Source of the DNA: Phoebastria nigripes
Lineage: Eukaryota > Chordata > Aves > Procellariiformes > Diomedeidae
DNA: 64,000 bases
Assembly: GCA_035582835.1 (NCBI GenBank)
Contig: JAYKAV010003376.1
Span: forward strand, 1,456,372-1,520,371
Direction of reading: 5' to 3'
Shown: positions 11,241 through 22,320 of the stretch, piece after piece
Numbering within the stretch: position 1 is the stretch's first letter
Layout: the number at the start of each line of letters is the position of its first letter
The notes under the pieces: generated by a model
Databases searched by the model: none
Told to the model about the DNA's origin: nothing
Seen by the model: the letters and a program-made list of their open reading frames with translations, nothing else
Program-made: the position numbers and the translations under genes

Positions 11241-14200
11241 TAAGTTCCACACCTCTAAAAATGAAAATGTAAACAAAACAACAGCTCTTTAAATATGTTT
11301 ACCTGGATAATAACTGGGGAAAAAATATGATAAATATTTGTGTTATAGCATTTTCAACTGGATGTGATCATGGTCATATTCCTTTCTGAATCTCTGTCTC
11401 AGAAACATTAAACTTGATGTTCATTAACCATGAGGGCCTGGCTAGTTAAGCCATCTACAGCAGATATAATACATGTCCCATACACAGTAATGCTAATGCA
11501 GATAACGTGAACCTGCAATATTCCTGCTCTCCAGATCCTTGGAGTCTCCCATCAGGAGATAAGAGTGCCTGTTTTGTGTTTGTCCCGTGCTGACTGTAGG
11601 ATGTGGACACATGTTCTCAAGGGAATGGGGTAAAAGGCCAAGCCATTCTCGTAACTCAAGCAAACCAAATCTGAACACAACTTTAAATGACAGATCAGTT
11701 TGCACAGTTGCTGCTCTCAACCAGTTTCTAGCACTCATTTATTAGAATACGGTATGGCTTTAAATGACAAGACTCGGCTATCTCGCAGACAGCCAGTACA
11801 AAAACTGCCTATCACTGTTATTATTTTAAAATTATTAGGACTAAATTCAAAACAGACAATATAAGTGGATGCAGGAAAAAAACAAAAAAGTATTGCTTTA
11901 AATTGAAATTACAAACATTGGAAGGGAAATTAAATGACCTCAGGAACAGCACAGACCAACAATAACCCAGTGCTTTTGCTTCACAACTATCTGTCCAGTG
12001 CCTGACTGGCTGAAGGCTCTGATGTGTCAGATGAATGCACTGTATCTCAGCATTTACCCCACAAAACCCACTGATCAGCTGAGAGCTGTTATAGGCACTC
12101 AGTGTCCCAGGATTTGCACAATCAAGGTAAGCTCTTCAAAACTGTGTAGGAGAAATGCTGCAAATCCAAAAATGAAGACCTAAGGAAAGGCTTATAAATG
12201 CAAAATTTTATACCTCCTGAATGATGACAGAACAAGATCTCTTCTCTCTGACAGTTGCCTGAGAGAGAGCTAATGGAGCTGGCAAATTCAATAGAGATAA
12301 GAAAGGCAGAGTAACATTGCCTATTAGAACAACAGATTGAGCTGGAAAAATCAAACAACTCCAGCCAGAAGAGCTCATGGACCTCAAAGCTTTCTGCTTT
12401 TCCCAACTCAACCAGCTCAGTTTAAAAAATATGTTACCTTTGACCCATATCCACTTCATGACTGAGTATATTTGTTACAGGTTAGCTATGCCTTTGATTC
12501 CTTTTCAGTCTCTCCCAAGCAAACACTTCTAAACGACTCATCTTACATCTCCACTTTTCCCGGAGTCGTGTCTCATGTTTTCCTCCCACTTCCTTCCACC
12601 ACCATAACACATTTCATCAGCAAAAAAAGCAAAGACCTACCACAGGCTTCATTTTGGAAGCCATAGCCATAAGAGAAGTGCAATGACTTAGAACCGCATC
12701 CTAAAACCAGAAGTGTTATCTATTTACTCAAACCTCACAGTCAGAGTAAAGACCTTATGTGTAGCTTAAAACTTGGCATATCCCCTAAATTGTCAGGCCA
12801 CATTCCTCAGTCATTGTTCACTTTGGGACTGTTGCTGGTTTGGATCTGAAGATTTTGACTCTTACTTCCCCCTCCAGAGCTGCAAGAGGCGTACTTGAAA
12901 CACCTCGCAAAATCATCCACATATGTTTTTTTCCCCTTGAAGGCAGAACANTACTGGCTAGCCAGCTGACCAGGGAAATATTAACATAAAACTAATAACT
13001 GACACTTGTACTGACAGAGACCGGTGACTAGCATACCTGACTTCAGTTCTTGCAGGTATTACTAAGTAATATATTAAGCCAACCTAAAAAACCAAAAGCT
13101 TATCTAATAGTAGTAAAATTAAAGACCTCTTTCCTATATTCCACTGTGTCTGGCAGCATTGTACCCTGCAAATACTCATATATTAGTATTCAAATATTTT
13201 TATTCCATCTCAGAGAATGATCCTGTCTCTATCAACACCTTGCTGTATCTCACAAGCCTTTTAAGACCAGTTTCAGGCATGTAAAGAATAATGAAAAGTT
13301 CAGAAATTTATTTTGATTTCCTGCAATATGCTACCCAACAGTTTTCTGTTGTGTTATATGACCTTTCTGCCTAGCTAGTGTTTTGCTATTGATTTTAATT
13401 ACTCAGTTTAATTTACTGCATGCCAACACAAAGCTGTTTACTCCTACTTGCCAAAATGTTGTCGTAGTCTCCCAGAGGAGGGCAAAATGAGAAAACTGTA
13501 TATGTTTTACAGTTACATGCTATTCATTATAAAGAATTTAATAGATTCACTTCATATAAATGTCACCGCTCTCACATGTAGCCACTAAACACACCAAAAC
13601 AACATACAGAAAGGAAAATGCTATGCCAGTCAGAGGAGAAGTAGAATATAAAAGCCTTAATTTATGAAAGGCTTTGACTTGAAGCAGTTTAGATTTTCTG
13701 CTTTGCCATTCTTCTCCGAACAAGTGAGGGAGTTAGGACCATATGTTCCCCTTCTGCATAAAAAAATCATGGACAGAAACAAATGAGTCCTAGAACTACA
13801 CAATGATTACAGATGCAGGTAAATTCTACCTTGCCCCCATAATCCAATTGCATGATGAGGAAGAGGGAATGCTAATTTCTGCCTACTCTCCTCTGTGTTC
13901 CTCTTCTTGCCTCACATCACAGAAATGAACAGAGCAAACTGCTTTGTGAGAGGATCCTACAGATATTCGCAGAACGTTCTTTCCAGGCAAATTACGTTGG
14001 CATAATGGAAGTTCGCAACACTGGAAGATGAAAGAAGTTCTCTTCTGGGGTAACAGCCCAGCCCTTTTACCCAAGCAACACACTTGTCAGTCCAGCTACT
14101 CTGTGGGTAGACAGCCAGATAGGGATAGTAGGACTGGAGAAAACCCTGACAAGTCTCTCTAAGAGATGGCTCTTAATAGTTTGGAAAACCTGTATATAGG

Positions 14201-15362
14201 TGAATGAAACCTTAATTTCTCAGGATAAAAAACATTAAAAAGAAAAGTCAATTTCAAAATCCTTAAACCAGCTCATGGCATTTCTGGTAGACATGCACAT
14301 TTACAAAGAAAGGGGTAATTTAGTTGCCATATGCTTATTTTGAACCCTACTTTCATTCTCTTTCTCTAATCTATAGCCAATGGAATCCTATTGCACTGGG
14401 AACCTAGAGACCAAAGAAATTGCCCCAACTTGCTCCACTGAGGGAATGAGAATGGGTTTTGGTGCATTTTATCATCATCAACGGAAAGTGTGCATTATAC
14501 TGTCTAAGTTTCATGGTTTTCAAACACCAAGCTACCTACTAGCTCTTTGATTTCTAAAAAATAAGACCATCTAATGATAGCACTGTATTATGAAAGCTTC
14601 ACCAACTTTGCTCAATTGTAGAGTGCTCTTGAAGAATAAGATCTTTGGACAAAGTTGAATATCAAGATGATAACTGCTAAGAACGTGAAAACCCTCTGAG
14701 TATCTTGTTTACGGTGAAAGAGTGAATCTCCTGCAGAACGTTTAAAAACCGTCTTTTCAATTAGGAAAAAAAAAATACTAAACCCATTAATTTTTCATAC
14801 TGCTTTGTATTTGTTTATTGTGGGTTTATGTTTACCATAATATCCTTCCAGAATTAGAGATTTTAACCTGAGAATCGCACCACTACAAAGCATTTGTATA
14901 AGTATAAAGTCAAACTCTCAAAACAACACTTGTTCAAAACCATAATGATTCATGCTGAAAATATGCATAGCTCAAAAATTTCTTATGAACTTGATGTAAA
15001 CCATAAACTGAACAAGTCTTCCCTAAAATCTAGGGCTATGTTTGCTCAATGCAGGGACAGATTTTCTCGAAGGCTTCCATAAATCTACCTAGAGTTGCAG
15101 TGAAGCAGGAAAGCTTACCATTACTTTGTTTATCTTCCATTGTACTTTGTATAGCTCTAAGATCAAAGTGGTTTTGTATGGGAGACTCTTCCTTAGAAGA
15201 TTGGCTGGTATTTTAGAGCTAAACCTACAAAAAATTCTCAAATCTAAATAAAGTGTGTCTGCTCGCTGTCCAATACATACAAAGAGTTAGGCACCTCTAA
15301 ATGTGAAGCAGCAGAAAATGCCAAGGACAGGGGCAATTTCATCTGCTTTGCTCCTCTACGGT

Positions 15363-15585
15363 CACAGGATCATAGGATAATTCAGGTTGGAAGGGACCTC
15401 AGGAGGTCATCAAATCCAACTTCCAGCTCAAATCAGGGTCAGCTATGAGATCAGACCAGGTTGTTCAGAGCTTTATCCAGTCAGGTTTTGAAAAATTCCA
15501 GGGATGAAGGCTGCACAACCTCTTTAGGCAACCTTTTCCAATGCTTGACTGAATGTTTTAACTATGAGGACAGTAAACCTTAGTG
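15363..15585 (-). mobile_element. CR1 LINE 3' end (minus strand)
   Basis: The plus strand starts with CAGGATCATAGGATAATTCA (the reverse complement of the CR1 tail), then GGTTGGAAGGGACCTCAGGAGG, ATCCAACTTCC and 'agggatgaaggctgcacaacctc'. This is the standard 3' end of a bird CR1 read backwards. The match fades by about 15585 ('aactatgaggacagtaaa'). It is 5'-truncated and non-coding. It is more diverged than the copy at 4.2 kb and probably belongs to an older CR1 subfamily. Confidence 0.9.
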
Positions 15586-15744
15586 TTGCAAGGAGTTGTC
15601 TCCTCCCTTGTAGGATTCACAGCCCTGCACAGTTGAATGGGATTAGAGAGTTCTCACTCCAAGCAGAGACTTGGAAACTATTCCTTTCTTCCAACAAGCA
15701 GACACTGGAGACAGTGGCAATGCCACTTGTTATGCATTACATCA

Positions 15745-15850
15745 GTAATGTTAGTAGNTAGGACACTCACCCAGTTTGAAGGAGACCTGTTACGATCCTC
15801 ACCTCTGCCTGAGAGGTCTCCCTTCAAGGGAGGAACTAACCAGTCTGCTG
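15745..15850 (+). repeat. possible fragment of an old amniote interspersed repeat
   Basis: The text 'gttagtagntaggacactcaccca...ggagacctgtta...cacctctgcctgagag' resembles a dispersed repeat I remember from turtles, crocodiles and birds ('gttagagcactcacctgggag...gagacccaggttcaa...ctgctctgcctga'). I do not know a safe family name. A related phrase occurs at 44030-44085. The match is degenerate and may be fortuitous. Confidence 0.4.
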
Positions 15851-18800
15851 TTGGCTCAGCTTAGACAGGAAAAGCCTCTGTTCTTACATACATGGTTCCA
15901 TTTTACATGAAGTGATTAGGAGATTTGTTGGGTAGGAAAGGACTTAGCAGCCCACTGGAGATCACCCGCACAGGGAGACCTTGGTAAGGTTCTCTCTCCA
16001 ACTACCTTATAAATACTTGTTTTCTGCAAAACCTAGAAAGTTCTCTGTTCACACCCATCAGGTCAGGCACCACAACAGGCTAAAGAATGCCCAATTTACA
16101 GATCTTGTCAGGACCCATTGCATAGGACTTGGCTACTGACATTATTATGATCAAAGCATGTATGGACACATACAGTTACAGATCTTTAAGCATCCAGGAA
16201 ATTCAGAAGTCAAAACATAGGATCTTATAGACCACAAATATTTGCAAACTTGCAAAGCTAGACAGCAGCTCTGAAGGGACTTTGACAACTTCACTTCTAT
16301 ACTTGGGTTTCAAGAACTGGAATCAGGCAGGATTCTCACCCAAGTCCTTGTGAAGATCCACCTTCTAGACCAGACAACCGGCAAAATGTTAACACACCAA
16401 ATGGTAACAGTATCAAAACACAGCAGACTTCAAGAAAGCTCATTAACAGTCCCACATAGCTTGAATAATATGAGGCAAAAATGAAGCAAAAATAATCCAA
16501 TATTCAAAACCTTATTCCCAAATTCTCCAGGTGGCACTGTGTACAAAATTATACATCTAAACTTAACAACTAGTCTTCCAATATCCAGCATTGTTAAAAA
16601 TGCCAAATCAGAAAACATTTACCAGAAGGTGTAATGCTTGCTATCATTAGCAGCACTGATCTAAAAGAACTGCATGCCATAGTAAATCAGAGAGACTGCT
16701 CATGGCAATAAGAATTATGCCCGGAAATAAGAGTTTATAGTTGCCAGCACAAAAAATGACTTTTTTTTTTTTTTTTTCCCTAAATGTATCAGTAATAAAA
16801 TGCCAAACTATACTGTGAAAATTTATGTAGACTCTGAAAACATATTTGGCTTTTCTCTTTTTTACGTGTGTGCTCTATACAGATCCAATAAGGAAACTGA
16901 AGTCTGTTCCCCCAACTCTGNAAGAAATAAATTAGATGTACTGAATAGTATATTGCTCCATCCTGCAGATTTTTTTGACCACTGGTAAGTGATTTTTAAG
17001 TATGCAACGATGAAGCCTACTCTTCTACATACTTTCTAGGGTTTACCATCCTCTGCTAGATTAGTGCTTCCAGTCACAACCCCGATCATCTGTTGTTCTT
17101 TTTGATCAGCAATAAAGAACCAATTAATAACCCCAAAATAATATTTTATTATAGGAAAAAATAGTAAATAATAAAATAAACTGATTTTTTCAGACTCAAA
17201 TGTGTATATTATTTTATTCTCTTTTCCAAGAATCTGTAGGTCTGGTTAAATAGAAAATGACACTTTTCCATTGCTCCAAAATTGAGAAGTGTCCTTGCTT
17301 TTTTTGGCAACTGAAATAGCTAATCATGGAACGATCTTTTTTCAGCTCACTAGCCTACATCCCACCGCATGCAGGTGGCACCCGTACCAAAAAGAAAACA
17401 TCTTCACACAAGCCTCTATACCCAACGTGACAGGNGAAGTACAGGTTGTTTCTTAATAGCCCACAAGTATTTGCAGGTTGACTCTTGACTGCATTTCTGA
17501 ACATGCCTTTCACACAGCTGATCTTGCTGAAAAGACAAGGCACTCCCACGACTGCAATGGTAGAATGGACTTCAGAAGACCTGTTTTCAGTCTTGAGCTC
17601 TAGTCACATGCTTCTTTATGACATTTTGAAAGTAACTTCATCTTTCCAGGTCTTCATCTCCTCCTTTTAAATTATAACAACTCCATCTTTTAAGATAACT
17701 TAAACCAGATATATTATCTCACCTATTATATTTAAAATTGCAAGTTTGTCAAGGAACTATTTCTGTAACAAAAAAAATCTTGATTTTAAAAGGAGCAGGT
17801 GCTTTCTTTTGTTTTGTTTTTAAAAAGACAACAGCCTTTTTTACAGGTTCTGTAATTTACTGAAGACTCTTGTGTGAATCTTTAGGACAGACTCCTTGAT
17901 CCTAGGAGACCAGTGAAAGTTGTCTTATACCTGTCTGACAATTCTTTATGGATCACAACTATGAAGTTCTTAATGGGGCATAGACTAATAATGAAATTCT
18001 AATATGCTATACCTTTTTTTTTAAAAAAAACCCTAAAATTAGGATTTTTCCCTTGAAAAATCATTACAACTTTCCGCCATTATTTGTTATGATAAATCAA
18101 CCTTTACTCATAACCAGCTTGGCGACCTTTACAACTTCTGAGCCCAGAATTTCCATTTGAATGGGCCATGTTTTTTCTCACAATAACCCCAATTCTCTCT
18201 CCTTGTTAATATGGTTGCCCCTGGTGCTGCATTAGCTAATCCTTTTGAGAAGCCAGCTAGCAGGACCAGGAATTGGAAGTTCAAAGGTCACCCCCAAACT
18301 GATATCTCCCCAGTGGCAACATGAGATGAGCAATGACATAGAGAATTTCTTTTTTTTTTTAATAGATTTAACATTCTCTGCTGCTGACAAAATTACTCTC
18401 TATGACCTTGTAGCATGTAAACATTTCCTATTTTATACAGTACCTAGTAGTTATTCTGCTAAAGAAACTTGACTCTTAAGATTTATACTCCTGGTTGTAT
18501 TGCATTTGAAAATATATTGGACTACTCTGTTTATTTATTCCTCTTCTCTTCCTTACTCATAATAATACCCCAGATACTTAAAAACGGTATCACTTTTCTT
18601 ATATGAAAGTGGGCTGTCTGCTAAGTTCTGGAATTTAGCTCTCTAGCTAGACCTAGTCTTCTTTAGCATTTAGAAGATATAGATCTGTTATTTTAACTGG
18701 AATAGATTTCATTATATACAGATTCTTAGAGTATCTATATTAGAAGTGCAATTACATACAACATAACTGCTTAACTTGATTTAAACAGTTATGCACTACC

Positions 18801-19744
18801 TAGACAATACAGATTTGCTTTACAAACCTTCAAAATCAAGACAAGCCAAAGGTGTACAAAAATTACTGTGTCCATTAAGGATTGTCGGCTTTCTCCCAAG
18901 AAATCAAAGAGTTTTTAAAATACCAGATATCTTTTGTAAAATGCTCAATCCCTCAGACACAGAGAACTACAGAGCAAAATACTTCATGGACACAAAAAAA
19001 TCTTAAGTTCAGTGGTTCTTGTTATGATTTATCTCTCTGGAGACTGTATAAGACAATGTCTTTTCCCACTGCAAAACCTTTTTATATGTTCTGTTCAGTC
19101 TGGTTTTGGAAAGAAAAAAGGCCATTTTATCTCTAACAATCTGATTCAGAATAAGGCATTTATCTAAAAGTAAGATGCAAACTGGGCATATACACATGCA
19201 CATTGTATTTTACTGTATGCTGTCACATCACCTAAAAAAAACCCTAGAAAGTAACTACCCTGTTTTCTGCTGTTGCTGTATTATCTCTAAAATAAAGCTC
19301 ATTTTCTTATCAATACACATATACACACTTCTGTTAGAAGTTGCTTTGCAAAGACAGTCTTGTGAGATTATACTTTGACATTTGTACTAGAAAGTCCAGC
19401 TTAGCCTAAAAAATGAATAAATAACAGGGGTTTATCTTTAAAAAGATACACCTATGTAAGAATACTTCTAACAGATTTTCTTTCCAGAGTTATTTTTCCA
19501 TTGACATTCATAATTTCACTTCTTAGAATGCTACAGCTACCTTGCTGGTACAAAATAACCTTGTATTATACTATTTCTGTAAAGAAATAAAAAGGAAAAG
19601 GTATGTTATAATAAATTGCACAGGTGAAGGAACACTTATTTTTACTGTTTCCATTGCAATATCATAGCTTTGCTAATGGCAGCCTGCTGTGCAGTTAAAA
19701 AAAAAAAAAAAGAAAGAAAAAAGGGAAAAAAAGAAACCTGGTTA
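15851..19744. other. AT-rich unique non-coding stretch
   Basis: No gene or interspersed repeat recognised. It contains a poly-T run at about 16760-16779 and an A-rich simple stretch at about 19697-19735 with G interruptions. Ambiguous bases occur at about 15758, 16921 and 17434. Open frames are 75 codons or fewer, apart from an 84-codon frame at 18882-19136 without a recognisable domain. Confidence 0.65.
19697..19735 (+). repeat. A-rich simple repeat
   Basis: A run of about 17 A followed by AAAG/GGGA-type purine sequence, all purine on the plus strand for nearly 40 bases. There is no recognisable retroposed gene immediately upstream, so I do not call it a processed-pseudogene tail. Confidence 0.8.
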
Positions 19745-20115
19745 ATTAGAGTACAGTTGCTGCTTTATTGCAGCATTACTGCTAAGTGCACTGAGATGCC
19801 TTCCCATAGGCAGGTGCCGGTGGTTGTACAGCTCATTTAGCCTGGGTGAGTAATGTCAGTTCAGAAGGAGAGAAAGGCTTGTGTCTTCAAACTTTCAATC
19901 TGCCGCCATTATCTGTGATCAAGGTGGAACCACAGGGGAGTGGAATTACTGGCAGGTCTAGGACAAGTGAAGAGGCAGTGAATCTATAAGACATATTAAT
20001 CATCCTTCCCTTCTCTTCACTGGCGCCAGCCTGTGCCTCCGACTCCCCGGCGCCAGGCAAATGGATTCTCTGTCCCCACAGGTACAAGCGAATGCCTTTC
20101 AGGGGCAAGTCATCA
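19745..20115. promoter_or_regulatory. candidate conserved non-coding element
   Basis: This 370-bp block stands out from the AT-rich background by higher GC and retained CpGs. Visible sites include a TTAATTAG homeodomain-type core at the left edge, GCCGCCATTA near 19902-19911, and two copies of the palindrome GGCGCC at 20022-20027 and 20049-20054. CpGs normally decay in methylated vertebrate intergenic DNA, so their retention suggests constraint or lack of methylation. There is no splice-bounded frame that would make it an exon. This is inference from composition only; I made no cross-species comparison. Confidence 0.35.
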
Positions 20116-21107
20116 GAATAATAATTACTGACACTGCTGACATCAGCCCTAACCAGTCCAAAAGGGAAGAGAATGTATTATGGGAGAAACATATTTCCTG
20201 AACTTTCATATCAGTATTTACGGCATTAAGATATTTTTCAATTACATTAAGGACTTCAAAATTATATAATTCTAAATCTATGTTTCCTGATATTGTAGTA
20301 GCATCATTAACATAGTATGAATATTTAAAGTCTTTACAGTTTCTCTTTAAAACATCACTTAGATCTGTTGCTGAAGTGTGAATACAGAAAAGTGCATATT
20401 GCATCGTTTACATTACAACAAGTGTTAAAATTCAGTTGATGTTAAAAAGAACATGATCCTTACATGTGTAGCTTTGCTTAAGTCTGAAACAGTACACCAC
20501 ACTGTTTTGGTATAGGTATTCCTAATTATAAATATGAAATAAGCATTAGTATAAGGATTATTACATACACTATGCAGTAATAGCCACATGTGTACATATA
20601 TAAATACATATTTCATATTAGAAAACCAGACATATTTCAAAGGCATAGGCATAATTTAAAATCAACTAATTTAACACAGTACGACTAGTCTGTATTTTAT
20701 TATAACATTTAGCATTTTTAGTCCCTTTCCTCTCCAAAGCATTATTTATACACACAAACAATAAAATACAGTGCATCATCAAACTTAAATAGAACAAAAG
20801 AATAAACCCCAGCAAAAAGCTAGTTCTGTTTCAATTCAGTAATTTTACCAATATCTAAAGAGGTCAGAATAAGAAAAGAGGTAATTTGTTGTATTTTANG
20901 CTATAGAGAATATCTTACATTACAGCATATTGTACGTTACAGCATAGAACATGAAATATTTTCTTGATTCTGATTACAATCAGTTCAATATCTGACTGTC
21001 GATGATACTGAGCTCAATATGAGAGTAATACAGCAAAATGTCAAATTACTCGCCAGAATTACATGACAAAACTGGCTCATTAACATATGCTGATTGATGA
21101 ACCCTCC
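20116..21107. other. AT-rich non-coding stretch between candidate regulatory blocks
   Basis: No gene or recognised repeat. An ambiguous base lies at about 20900. A short degenerate duplication (a TTACAGCATA phrase twice) is visible around 20920-20946. Confidence 0.6.
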
Positions 21108-21142
21108 ATGTAAACACAAATCTTGACGTCAAGAGTTTACAT
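21108..21142. promoter_or_regulatory. palindromic FOX / CRE / FOX-like site cluster
   Basis: A perfect 12-bp palindrome, CTTGACGTCAAG (21122-21133), contains the full CRE core TGACGTCA bound by CREB/ATF and AP-1-related factors. It is flanked by an inverted pair of forkhead-type motifs: ATGTAAAC (21108-21115) and GTTTACAT (21135-21142), exact reverse complements of each other. The spacers are unequal (6 and 1 bases), so the cluster is not simply one long hairpin. The sequence facts are direct. Binding and enhancer function are inference. Confidence 0.45.
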
Positions 21143-21339
21143 CATAAAGTATCTGACCTTGAGTTCAGCTTGGAGTTCGCCACACACCTGCAGCCTTCTA
21201 AGCAATAATAATGCTAATATTTGTGTTTGCCATTTTATGTTAAGTACCAAAAAAAGTAAAAGAAGCAGATTCAAACAGTAACATGTGTTCATTTATTTTC
21301 AAATCAGCAATTTTGAAGTTTACTGACAGACAGTACGGA

Positions 21340-21485
21340 GAAAGGGAATGACTTGAAAATGCAAAATCAAATCAAATCACTGCTTTCTTGGTGATCAGCT
21401 GCAGCAGCAGCCTCCAAGTCAGCCAATCGGCATTCGCTATTGATTTTTCCGCTGGTCTTAAGTGACTTTGGACACTGATCAATGT
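21340..21485. promoter_or_regulatory. candidate regulatory block with CCAAT motif
   Basis: Contains CAGCTG (E-box) at about 21399, a CAGCAGCAG run, and AGCCAATCGG at about 21421-21430, which matches the NF-Y CCAAT-box consensus. Several CpGs are retained in an AT-rich setting. It is close to the palindromic cluster at 21.1 kb. No transcript evidence is available. Confidence 0.3.
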
Positions 21486-21984
21486 TTTAAAAGAGAAATA
21501 TTAAATCTCATAAAGAAAAATGCACATCTGACTAAAGAGCAGCAATGATAGTAAAAGTTTGCCAAAAGATAAAAGGATGTACATATTTAATGATATTCAG
21601 GCTCTCAGAACACATACAGCCAGTCAAAAAGCAAAATTAAGCTGTATCTTTTTTGTGAGAAACGCAGAATGAAAATTTCTATCACATGCTCTCAAAACTA
21701 TTTAGAATTTTATCTGCCAGAATAAACAAACACTGTGCCCGCAGTGATTACTGCTGTTATAGATATATAGACCCCAAGCAGTTATAAAATGGCAGTGGAA
21801 GTCTGTTGTTAGATTTTTGAAATGAAACATGCTTCTAAAAATACAGTTCATAACTATTATATTATTTTCATACCCCATTGTTTATTGTAATTTGTCTTAT
21901 CCTTTTTTTTTTTTTAATGAAGACCATACATTTTTCAGGACATTTTATCATTAATTTAATGAACTGTAAATATTTTTTTCAACT

Positions 21985-22320
21985 CAGCTGTGTATAAAGG
22001 GGAACCCTGATATGAGAGAAAGCCCAGCTAAGACCCTGTGGATAGATACAGTGTATTCAGATATCAGCTGGCGTGACAGCGCCTAATCCTGAGTAACGTG
22101 CCCAAGAGCCAAGGGAATGCTATTTCTCTCCGTTGTTCCAAACAACAGATGCTGTCAATTAACTTTAAGCAGCGTCCAAGAAAACCCTTTTGTTATATTT
22201 TGCAGTATTATGCAGAAAGTGTCACCTCTGGAAATGAGGGAACAAGCTGTTTTTCATTATCATTCAATTGTCCCAATCAATCTGACAATTACAAAGAGAA
22301 AAAGTCTTAATCACTAGACA
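21985..22320. promoter_or_regulatory. candidate conserved non-coding element with SOX-like inverted pair
   Basis: A 330-bp block with complex, non-repetitive sequence and scattered CpGs. It includes GTTGTT and AACAAC (22132-22137 and 22141-22146) as an exact inverted pair with a 3-bp spacer, an arrangement seen at SOX dimer sites, and a CAATTAA homeodomain-type core just after. Two short overlapping open frames run through it (66 and 70 codons) but neither shows a domain. Enhancer identity is inferred. Confidence 0.3.

Larger units (their letters stand above)
7536..15362. other. long AT-rich unique non-coding stretch
   Basis: About 7.8 kb with no recognisable gene or interspersed repeat. It holds AT microsatellites at 9461-9500 and around 11213-11240. 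Open frames are all under about 95 codons and lack domains. Ambiguous single bases occur at about 8819 and 12952. Nothing argues for an exon. Confidence 0.65.

Noticed and set aside
19697..19735. Poly(A) tail of a processed pseudogene
   Set aside because: No gene-like sequence lies immediately upstream, and the tract continues into mixed purines, so it looks like a simple repeat.
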